Origin: an uncultured Clostridia bacterium
Lineage (GTDB): Bacteria; Bacillota; Clostridia; Oscillospirales; Oscillospiraceae
Direction: 5' to 3'
DNA length: 6,557 nt
NCBI GenBank assembly: GCA_946184215.1
Contig: CAMHER010000107.1
Span: 1-6,557 of the forward strand
The notes below the pieces were generated by a model, which was not told the origin of the DNA, ran no database searches, and saw only the letters and a program-made list of their open reading frames with translations. The position numbers and the translations under genes were made by a program. Below, one piece after another: positions 1 to 5,575 of this stretch (position 1 is the stretch's first letter; every line of letters begins with the position of its first letter).

Positions 1-495
1 GCGCGCAACATGGTCACGGTCTACGGCATGAGCGAAAAGCTCGGCCCGATCACCTATGACAGCTCGGACCGCAGCATCTTCATCGGCCGCGACTTCGGCA
101 CGACCAAGAGCTATTCCGAGGAGACTGCCGCCCTGATTGACGAGGAGGTCAAGCGCATCTTCGACGAGGCCGCCGCCCGGTGCGAGGAGATCCTCTCCGA
201 GCATCGCGACGAGCTGATCGCCATTGCGGAGTATCTGCTGGTCCACGAATCCATGGAGGTCGACGAGTTCAACTACTACTTCGAACACCACGAGTTTATG
301 CCCGCCTCCGCGAAGGACGCGAAGAAGGCCGCGGCCGACAAGACGATCGAGCGCCCGGCGCGCAAGATCTCGATGATCGACGGCTATGCCGAGGAAAAGA
401 AGGACGAGACGCCGTCTGCGGAAGCTCCCGCTGCCGAGGGAGAAACCTCGCCCGGGCAAAGGGCAGCGGACGAAAGCAAAGAAACAAAAGAATAA
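1..495 (+). CDS. ftsH: ATP-dependent zinc metalloprotease FtsH, C-terminal part (5' end outside window)
   Basis: This is the last 164 codons of a membrane-anchored AAA+ protease that degrades misfolded membrane proteins and selected soluble regulators. The reading frame is open from the first base. It begins with A-R-N-M-V and continues through YGMSEKLGPI, a stretch typical of the FtsH M41 peptidase domain just after the third zinc ligand. The AAA+ ATPase module, the HExxH zinc site and the N-terminal membrane segments therefore lie upstream and cannot be checked here. Residues about 35-100 of the fragment form the usual C-terminal helical part (ETAALIDEEVKRIF). The last 60 or so residues are a poorly conserved, Ala/Glu/Lys-rich, probably disordered tail. 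The gene converges on thrB and ends 18 bases before a strong hairpin. Family recognition is firm; the paralogue identity is not testable from this fragment. Confidence 0.93.
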   Translation, partial: ARNMVTVYGMSEKLGPITYDSSDRSIFIGRDFGTTKSYSEETAALIDEEVKRIFDEAAARCEEILSEHRDELIAIAEYLLVHESMEVDEFNYYFEHHEFMPASAKDAKKAAADKTIERPARKISMIDGYAEEKKDETPSAEAPAAEGETSPGQRAADESKETKE

Positions 496-509
496 GCCCG
501 AAAAAGGGC

Positions 510-543
510 AAAAAAAAGCACCCGGATGGATCCGGGTGCTTTT
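510..543. terminator. Bidirectional intrinsic terminator between ftsH and thrB
   Basis: A perfect 13-bp stem (514-526 with 531-543, core GCACCCGGA/TCCGGGTGC) closes a 4-base loop TGGA. The top strand ends in TTTT followed by GTATTTT. On the bottom strand the stem is followed by eight U residues (complement of 510-517). It can therefore stop ftsH transcription rightwards and thrC-thrB transcription leftwards. It begins 15-18 bases after the ftsH stop and lies 6 bases beyond the thrB stop. A small extra GCCC/GGGC hairpin at 496-509 precedes it. Confidence 0.9.
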
Positions 544-549
544 GTATTT

Positions 550-1428
550 TCACAGCGCGGCGATCCTGGCGCCGTCGAGATCGGGCAAAAGTGCCCGCAG
601 CTCCCAGCCGGGCAGCGCCATGGAAAGCGCCGTCTCCATGCGCGCCGGGAAATCCGGCCGGTCGGCCACGCACAGCAGCGTCGGCCCTGCGCCGGAGATA
701 CAGATCGCGGCCGCGCCGCACTCCTGCGCCTCGGCGCGGGCGGCGGAAAAGCCGTCGATCAGCGTCGCGCGGTAGGACTGGTGGAGGCGGTCATCCATGG
801 CAAAGGAGAGCAATTCCGCGTCGCCGTCCTCCAGCGCGCGCAGCAGCAGCGCACCGCGGGAGACGTTGAATATCGCGTCCGTGCGCGAGACCGTTTCCGG
901 CAAAACGCTGCGTGCCAGAGCGGTGGAAAGCTCAAAGGGCGGGATCAGCGCTGTAAAGAAGAGCCTGTCGCTGACAGGGAAGCGCCGCGTCACCGCCTGC
1001 CCGCCCGCCATGGCGGACACGCTCAGTCCGCCGTAGAGGGCGGGGGCCACATTGTCGGGGTGACCCTCTACCTCGGTGGCCAGCAGGAACAGCTCATCGC
1101 GGGAAAGATCGAGCCCGTGCAGCTCGTTGGCCGCCATGACGCCCGCGATGATCAGCGCCGCGGAAGACCCCAGCCCGCGCGAGACGGGAATAGACGTCTT
1201 TCCGAAGCGGATCGCCACGCCCCCGTCCTGGACACCGCAGCGCTCAAGCACGCGGCGGTAGGCGCGCAGAGCCAGGTTATCCTCGTTCCGGTAGGCCTCG
1301 CCGCAGCCGGAGATCTCCGTCTTCTCAGCGGGCTGAAAACTGATTTCATTATAAAGCTGCCAGGCGATGCCGAAGCTGTCAAAGCCCGGACCCAGATTGG
1401 CGGAGCTGGCAGGAACACGAACGATCAT
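550..1428 (-). CDS. thrB: Homoserine kinase ThrB (GHMP kinase family)
   Basis: This 292-residue cytoplasmic enzyme transfers phosphate from ATP to the hydroxyl of L-homoserine, giving O-phospho-L-homoserine, the substrate of ThrC. All three GHMP-kinase motifs are present. The N-terminal substrate motif is VRVPASSANLGPGFDSFG (residues 3-20). The glycine-rich ATP loop is PVSRGLGSSAA (81-91), followed by the conserved EGHPDNVAPALYGG (121-134). The C-terminal motif is ISGAGPT (244-250). The length fits the family (about 290-310). The start is fixed by motif 1 lying at the very N-terminus and by a GGAGGTG ribosome site 7 bases upstream, inside the end of thrC. It is the second gene of a leftward thrC-thrB operon and is probably translated by coupling, since the thrC TGA abuts its ATG. 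It ends just before a bidirectional terminator. Confidence 0.97.
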   Translation of the reverse strand: MIVRVPASSANLGPGFDSFGIAWQLYNEISFQPAEKTEISGCGEAYRNEDNLALRAYRRVLERCGVQDGGVAIRFGKTSIPVSRGLGSSAALIIAGVMAANELHGLDLSRDELFLLATEVEGHPDNVAPALYGGLSVSAMAGGQAVTRRFPVSDRLFFTALIPPFELSTALARSVLPETVSRTDAIFNVSRGALLLRALEDGDAELLSFAMDDRLHQSYRATLIDGFSAARAEAQECGAAAICISGAGPTLLCVADRPDFPARMETALSMALPGWELRALLPDLDGARIAAL

Positions 1429-2907
1429 TCAGGACACCTCCGATAACTTCTTTTGAATATAGGGGATCATCTCATCGATCCCGATCACGTCCCGGTGCAG
1501 CACGCGCTTTTCCCGCAGCGCGGCAAGTCCCCGGGGCATCGGCACGCCGGTGAGGGCGGCAAGCGCCTCCATCTGTGCAAACTCGTCTCCCTCAGCCTGC
1601 GCGCCGATCGCGCCGAGCACCGCGCCGGGAAACTTGTAGGGCGAGGCGGTGGAGAGGATGACAAGCGGAGCGTCAGAGCGGCCGCTTTGCCGAAAGGCCT
1701 GCGCGGCGCGCACGGCCACGGCGGTATGCGGGTCGCAGAGATAGCCCTCCTCCCGCCAGAGCGCGCCGATCGTCTCCGCTCCCTCGGCGTCGGTACAGCA
1801 GCAGGCCGAAAACTCTCTGCGGAGCTTTGCCATCAGCTCCTCCGGAAAGCGGTAGAAGCCCTGCTTCGAAAGCTGCTCCATACAGGAGCGGACAAGAGCA
1901 CAGTCCCCGCCGGAGACATAGTACAGCAGCCTTTCAAGGTTGGACGAGACGAGAATGTCCATCGACGGGGAAGCGGTGCGGAAGAAATCCCGCCGACGGT
2001 CGTAAACGCCGCTTTCAAAAAAGTCCGTCAGGACCCGGTTGGCGTTCGAGGCACAGATGAGCCGGCCCACCGGCAGACCCAGCTGCTTTGCCATCCAGCC
2101 CGCCAGGATATCGCCGAAATTGCCGGTCGGCACCACATAGTCAACCGGATCTCCCAGAGAGATCCGCCCCTCCCGGAGCAGCCTGGCATAGGCGATAAAG
2201 TAATAGCCCAACTGCGGGGCGAGCCGCCCGATGTTGATCGAGTTCGCGCTCGTCAGCGCCTGATGGCGCGCGGCAAGCGCAGCGTCGTCCGCCAGAGCGG
2301 CAAAGGCCTGCTTGACGCCGCGCTGGCAATCGTCAAAATTGCCGCGCACGGCGCAGACCGTAACGTTTGCCCCTTCCTGCGTGACCATCTGGGCGCGCTG
2401 GACGGCGCTGACGCCCTCATGGGGGAAAAAGACGAAAATGCGCGTGCCGGGCACATCGTGGAAGCCCTCAAGCGCGGCCTTGCCCGTGTCGCCGGAGGTA
2501 GCCGTCAGCACCACGCATTCGCCTGTCTCGCCCCTCTCTGCGCGGGCGGCGGAGACGAGCTGCGGCAGCATCGAAAGCGCCACGTCCTTAAACGCGGAGG
2601 TGGGGCCGTGAAACAGCTCCAGCACATAGTCGCCGCCCACCTTGACCAGCGGCGTCAGCTCGTCGCTCTCAAATTTCCCGGTATAAGCCTTCCGGACCAG
2701 CTCGTCCATGCCGCCAAGTCCCGGCAGCAGATGGGAGAGCAGCATGGTCTGGATCCCCAGCGCGTCCTTTTGCAGACAGAGGCGCCAGTCAAAGGCCTCA
2801 CGGCCCAGCGCCGGGTCGACAAACAAGCCGCCGTCCGAGGCTATTCCGCGCAGGATCGCCTCCGGGGCGTCGGCCTGTGCGCCGCCGCGGGTACTCACAT
2901 AAACCAT
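1429..2907 (-). CDS. thrC: Threonine synthase ThrC (PLP-dependent, long form)
   Basis: This 492-residue cytoplasmic enzyme converts O-phosphohomoserine to L-threonine and phosphate, the final step of the pathway. The N-terminal domain carries the family signature YVSTRGG (3-9) and SDGGLFV (24-30). The PLP-binding lysine is Lys107 in HGPTSAFKD (100-108), the same position as reported for E. coli ThrC. The phosphate-binding loop TSGDTGK spans 137-143, with NSINIGR at 222-228 and PTGNFGD at 260-266. The length matches the long E. coli/yeast-like class rather than the roughly 350-residue Bacillus type. The ATG is preceded by AGAGGGAG about 9 bases upstream, and the conserved YVSTRGG begins at once, so the start is secure. 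It is the first gene of the leftward operon, divergent from hom, and its stop touches the thrB start. No frameshift or missing catalytic residue is seen. Confidence 0.97.
   Translation of the reverse strand: MVYVSTRGGAQADAPEAILRGIASDGGLFVDPALGREAFDWRLCLQKDALGIQTMLLSHLLPGLGGMDELVRKAYTGKFESDELTPLVKVGGDYVLELFHGPTSAFKDVALSMLPQLVSAARAERGETGECVVLTATSGDTGKAALEGFHDVPGTRIFVFFPHEGVSAVQRAQMVTQEGANVTVCAVRGNFDDCQRGVKQAFAALADDAALAARHQALTSANSINIGRLAPQLGYYFIAYARLLREGRISLGDPVDYVVPTGNFGDILAGWMAKQLGLPVGRLICASNANRVLTDFFESGVYDRRRDFFRTASPSMDILVSSNLERLLYYVSGGDCALVRSCMEQLSKQGFYRFPEELMAKLRREFSACCCTDAEGAETIGALWREEGYLCDPHTAVAVRAAQAFRQSGRSDAPLVILSTASPYKFPGAVLGAIGAQAEGDEFAQMEALAALTGVPMPRGLAALREKRVLHRDVIGIDEMIPYIQKKLSEVS
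1435..1441 (-). promoter_or_regulatory. thrB ribosome binding site inside the end of thrC
   Basis: On the minus strand GGAGGTG overlaps the codons for Ser-Glu-Val near the thrC C-terminus. It lies about 7 bases before the thrB ATG. Because thrC ends in TGA directly followed by ATG, ribosomes finishing thrC are placed at the thrB start, which suggests translational coupling. Confidence 0.85.
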
Positions 2908-2941
2908 GACACGTCACTCCCTCTTGGTTTTTATGCCCAAT

Positions 2942-2970
2942 ATCATACGCTAAATCCACAAAGAATTCCA
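2942..2970 (-). promoter_or_regulatory. Candidate promoter for thrC-thrB
   Basis: On the minus strand a good -10 hexamer TATGAT (2947 down to 2942, 5 of 6 matches to TATAAT) lies about 35 bases before the thrC ATG. Only a poor -35 (TGGAAT at 2970-2965, 17-base spacer) is found. The predicted start would leave a leader of about 25-30 bases, too short for a riboswitch or T-box. A weak -35 is compatible with an activator, but this is inference. Confidence 0.4.
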
Positions 2971-2998
2971 GCCTTTTGTGGAAAAGGAAAGAAAGGCT
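2956..2998. repeat. Overlapping inverted repeats between the divergent promoters (possible operator)
   Basis: Three perfect inverted repeats overlap here. CCACAAA (2956-2962) pairs with TTTGTGG (2975-2981) across a 12-base spacer. CCTTTT (2972-2977) pairs with AAAAGG (2982-2987) around a GTGG loop. AGCCTTT (2970-2976) pairs with AAAGGCT (2992-2998). The cluster lies between the two candidate -10 boxes, where a regulator could touch both promoters. A role as operator is inferred from position and symmetry only. The AT/purine-rich composition makes some short repeats expected by chance. Confidence 0.35.
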
Positions 2999-3027
2999 TG
3001 CTTTTTGGCATGGCCTTATGATACACT
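2998..3027 (+). promoter_or_regulatory. Candidate promoter for hom-lysC-asd
   Basis: The best fit is an extended -10, TGA-TACACT (3019-3027), 18 bases from a weak TTGCTT -35 (2998-3003). An overlapping alternative -10, TATGAT (3017-3022), has no good -35. Transcription would start near 3033-3036, giving a leader of about 55-60 bases. That leaves no room for a lysine riboswitch or T-box. The exact boxes are uncertain; that this AT-rich gap contains the operon promoter is likely because the neighbouring gene is divergent. Confidence 0.4.
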
Positions 3028-3076
3028 GTTCGCGTACAAAAAACAAGTGTCTTTTTCTCGCGGATTCAAAAAAGAG

Positions 3077-3083
3077 AGAGGGA
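3077..3083 (+). promoter_or_regulatory. hom ribosome binding site
   Basis: AGAGGGA lies 8 bases before the ATG at 3092, inside a purine-rich run. It decides the hom start, because the frame stays open upstream to a GTG at 2978 that has no such site. Confidence 0.75.
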
Positions 3084-3091
3084 AAAGAAAA

Positions 3092-4240
3092 ATGAGAGTT
3101 TCGGTTTTGGGATACGGTACCGTCGGCGTCGGCGTCTGCGAGATGCTGGAGAAGGCGGAGGGGCTGGAGCTGCGAAAGGTGCTGGTGCGCCCGGGCAAGG
3201 CGGACAAGCCCTTCAAGGTTACTTCCATAGAGGAGATCTGCGCCGATCCGGAGACGGACGCGGTGGTGGAGGTCATGGGCGGTGTCGAACCGGCCTTCAG
3301 CTTTGTCTCCGCCGCGCTGCGCGCGGGTAAGCATGCAGTCACGTCCAACAAGGCGCTGGTGGCCGCCCACGGGCCGGAGCTGGCAAGGCTGGCGGCGGAG
3401 AAAGGCGTGGGCTTCCTCTTCAGCGCGGCCTGCGGCGGCGCGGTGCCCTTTCTGCACAACCTGGCCCTTGCCGCGGAGAGCGACCGGATCGTGTCCGTGG
3501 GCGGCATCCTCAACGGCACCACCAACTTCATGCTCGACGCGATGCAGCGCCGCGGCATGGATTATGCCGACGCCCTGAAAGAGGCACAGTCTCTCGGCTA
3601 TGCCGAGGCCGATCCCACAGCGGACGTCTCCGGCCTTGATGCGCTGCGCAAGATCATGCTGGGCTGTGCCGTGGCCTATGACAAGCTGCCGTGCGAGGGC
3701 TTTTCGCTGGAGGGGATCGAGTCGGTCACAGCCGACGATGTGCAGCATTTCCGCGCAAAGGGTCTGGTGCTGCGGCTGCTGGTCAGCGGCGGACTGAATG
3801 AGCGGGGGACGCTCTATGCCTTTGTCCAGCCCTGTCTGCTGCCCGCCTCCTCGCCGGAGGCCTCGGTGCTGAAAAACTTCAACATGGCCAAATACCGCGG
3901 CGAAAACGCGGGGGACATCCTTTTCATCGGCCAGGGCGCGGGCCGCTACCCCACGGCCTCGGCCGTGCTGCGCGATCTGTCCGACATCGCCCACGGGCGC
4001 AGAGAAATGATGAAGAGCTCCTGCGTGCGCGTCGCGGCGGACAACAGCGCGGTTGAAAAGCGCTACTATGTCCGCCTGGACGCTGCGCTGTCCGACTGTC
4101 TGCCCTTTGCGGAAAAGGAAATCGACGGCGCGCTTGCGCGCGGGGTGACAAAGGCCATCCCGGTCACGGAAATGCATGCAAAGGCAAAGATGCTGCGCGA
4201 GCGCGGCGCTGCGGTCTTTTTTGCCGCCATGGAGGAATAA
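3092..4240 (+). CDS. hom: Homoserine dehydrogenase Hom, with shortened C-terminal regulatory region
   Basis: This 382-residue NAD(P)H-dependent enzyme reduces L-aspartate-4-semialdehyde to L-homoserine in the cytoplasm. The Rossmann loop is GYGTVGVG (7-14), followed by TSNKALVA (84-91) with the conserved Lys87, SAACGGAVP (111-119) and GGILNGTTNF (137-146). The catalytic block QSLGYAEADPTADVSGLDALRK (166-187) keeps Glu172, Asp183 and Lys187 at the same spacing as the yeast enzyme's Glu208, Asp219 and Lys223. GAGRYPTASAVLRDL (282-296) closes the catalytic part. The remaining tail starts like an ACT domain (RYYVRLD, 324-330) but is only about 58 residues and lacks the usual PGVLA helix, so feedback control by threonine may be altered. 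The start is set by the ribosome site and by the Rossmann strand at the N-terminus. It is the first gene of the rightward operon, with lysC 3 bases downstream. Confidence 0.96.
   Translation: MRVSVLGYGTVGVGVCEMLEKAEGLELRKVLVRPGKADKPFKVTSIEEICADPETDAVVEVMGGVEPAFSFVSAALRAGKHAVTSNKALVAAHGPELARLAAEKGVGFLFSAACGGAVPFLHNLALAAESDRIVSVGGILNGTTNFMLDAMQRRGMDYADALKEAQSLGYAEADPTADVSGLDALRKIMLGCAVAYDKLPCEGFSLEGIESVTADDVQHFRAKGLVLRLLVSGGLNERGTLYAFVQPCLLPASSPEASVLKNFNMAKYRGENAGDILFIGQGAGRYPTASAVLRDLSDIAHGRREMMKSSCVRVAADNSAVEKRYYVRLDAALSDCLPFAEKEIDGALARGVTKAIPVTEMHAKAKMLRERGAAVFFAAMEE
4231..4236 (+). promoter_or_regulatory. lysC ribosome binding site inside the end of hom
   Basis: GGAGGA overlaps the last Met-Glu-Glu codons of hom and sits 7 bases before the lysC ATG at 4244. 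With only three bases between hom stop and lysC start, translation of the two genes is probably coupled. Confidence 0.85.
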
Positions 4241-4243
4241 GCG

Positions 4244-5557
4244 ATGCTCAAAGCGGTAAAGTTCGGCGGCTCCTCCGTCGCCGGCGCGGAACAATTCAAA
4301 AAAGTAAAAAGTATAATAGAAGCGGATCCCTCGCGGCGCATTGTCGTGGTGTCGGCGGCGGGCAAGCGGAGCGCGGACGACCACAAGCTGACCGATCTGC
4401 TCTACCTCTGCCACGCGCATCTGACCTACGGTGTCTCCTGTGACGAGATCATGCAGACCATTGAGCAGCGCTTCGAAGAGATTCGCAGAGATCTGGGCCT
4501 GTCCTATGACGTGAAGGGCGGGATGGAGGCGCTGCGCGCTCGACTGAACCGGGACATGAGCGTCGACGAGCTGGTCTCCCGCGGCGAGTATTTCACCGCC
4601 CGCCTGATGGCCGAATACCTGGGCTTTGCCTTTGTGGACGCGGCGGATTGCATTTTCTTCGGCTTTGACGGCCAGCTTGACCGGGAAAAGACCGACCGGG
4701 CCATTGCCGCCGCCTTCTCGGAGCACGGCAGGATCCTGATCCCCGGCTTCTACGGCCGCCTGCCCACCGGCAAGATCAAGGTCATGAGCCGCGGCGGCAG
4801 CGACATCACCGGCGCCCTGGCCGCGGCGGCGGCGAATGCCGACGTGTATGAGAACTGGACGGACGTCTCCGGCATCCTGATGGCCGACCCCCGGATCGTG
4901 AAGGACCCCCGGCCCATTTCCAAGGTCACCTATGCCGAACTGCGGGAGCTGGCCTTTATGGGCGCCTCGGTCATGCACGAGGAGTCGATCCAGCCGGTCA
5001 AGGAAAAGGGGATCGCGCTGAACATCCGCAACACCAACCGCCCGGAAGATCCCGGAACGCTGATCGTGGGCGACGCGGATGACCGTGACGACGGCGAGCG
5101 CTTCATCACCGGCATCGCGGGCAAGCGCAACTTTACGATCATCACGGTGACCAAGCGCAACATGAACGCCAACCACACGCTCTGCCAGGCGCTGGAGATC
5201 ATGGACCGCTACCACGCTCCGGTGGAGCATATCACGCTGGGGCTCGACAGCTTCGCACTGGTCTCCGGCTCAAATGCCATGGGCGACGCACTCTACGACG
5301 TGCTGGCCGATATCCGCAAGACCTGCCGCCCGGACGATGTGCGCGTGCAGGACGACATTGCGCTGGTAGCGGCTGTCGGCCGCAAGATGAGCTCCCGCCC
5401 CGGCATTTCCGGACGGCTGTTCAGGGCGCTGGGCGACAGCGGCGTCAACATCCGTACCATCGCTCAGGGAGCCGACGAGCTGGCGATCACCGTCGGTGTG
5501 GACAACAAGGACTTTGAAACCGCGATCCGCGTGCTGTACGACGGCTTCGCGCTTTGA
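4244..5557 (+). CDS. lysC: Aspartate kinase LysC (monofunctional, two ACT domains)
   Basis: This 437-residue cytoplasmic enzyme phosphorylates L-aspartate to 4-phospho-L-aspartate, the first committed step to lysine, threonine and methionine. The amino-acid-kinase domain opens with VKFGGSSVA (5-13) and has SRGEYFTARLMAEYLG (112-127) and the nucleotide-site signature MSRGGSDITGAL (181-192). TDVSGILMADPRIV (206-219) completes the core. Two ACT domains follow: about 295-362 (FTIITVTKRNMN, VEHITLGLDSFALVSG) and about 368-437 (VAAVGRKMSSRPGISGRLFRAL, GVNIRTIAQGADELAITVGV). These are where lysine or threonine normally binds; which effector applies cannot be read from sequence. The insert around residues 55-110 resembles the longer AKIII/YclM-like group rather than the Bacillus LysC alpha/beta type. 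Codons about 17-25 form an AT-rich patch unlike the rest of the gene. It sits between hom (3-base gap) and asd (18-base gap). Confidence 0.97.
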   Translation: MLKAVKFGGSSVAGAEQFKKVKSIIEADPSRRIVVVSAAGKRSADDHKLTDLLYLCHAHLTYGVSCDEIMQTIEQRFEEIRRDLGLSYDVKGGMEALRARLNRDMSVDELVSRGEYFTARLMAEYLGFAFVDAADCIFFGFDGQLDREKTDRAIAAAFSEHGRILIPGFYGRLPTGKIKVMSRGGSDITGALAAAAANADVYENWTDVSGILMADPRIVKDPRPISKVTYAELRELAFMGASVMHEESIQPVKEKGIALNIRNTNRPEDPGTLIVGDADDRDDGERFITGIAGKRNFTIITVTKRNMNANHTLCQALEIMDRYHAPVEHITLGLDSFALVSGSNAMGDALYDVLADIRKTCRPDDVRVQDDIALVAAVGRKMSSRPGISGRLFRALGDSGVNIRTIAQGADELAITVGVDNKDFETAIRVLYDGFAL

Positions 5558-5559
5558 GG

Positions 5560-5566
5560 AAAGGAG
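5560..5566 (+). promoter_or_regulatory. asd ribosome binding site
   Basis: AAAGGAG lies 9 bases before the ATG at 5576, in the 18-base gap after the lysC stop. It supports this start, as does the Rossmann motif that follows at once. No terminator or promoter is visible in the gap, so asd is co-transcribed with lysC. Confidence 0.85.
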
Positions 5567-5575
5567 CAGTTAATC

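Noticed and set aside
526..1446. A 306-codon open frame on the plus strand opposite thrB
   Set aside because: It starts inside the terminator hairpin and lies antisense to a fully conserved homoserine kinase. It has no plausible ribosome site or recognisable domain.
1453..3021. A 522-codon open frame on the plus strand opposite thrC
   Set aside because: It is antisense to a complete threonine synthase with all motifs intact. The composition is shadow-like and it runs through the promoter region.
3023..3056. Possible attenuator in the hom leader: ACACTGTT pairing with AACAAGTGT, followed by CTTTTT
   Set aside because: The stem is AT-rich with a bulge and an 11-base loop, and its left arm overlaps the predicted -10 box, so it would not be fully transcribed. 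No leader peptide rich in Thr or Lys codons is seen.
2978..3091. Upstream in-frame GTG start for hom, adding 38 residues
   Set aside because: There is no Shine-Dalgarno site before it, the added residues would cover the candidate promoter, and family members begin directly with the Rossmann strand found at 3092.
2908..3091. Lysine riboswitch or T-box leader upstream of hom or thrC
   Set aside because: The whole gap is 184 bases shared by two promoters. Neither leader has the length, and no T-box consensus or riboswitch-like stem set is visible.
2798..5230. An 810-codon open frame on the minus strand covering hom and much of lysC
   Set aside because: It is the antisense shadow of two well-recognised genes with G/C-rich third positions, which suppress stops on the opposite strand. 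Its translation is low-complexity (His/Arg/Gly/Ala-rich), shows no known fold, and it crosses the divergent promoter region into thrC.
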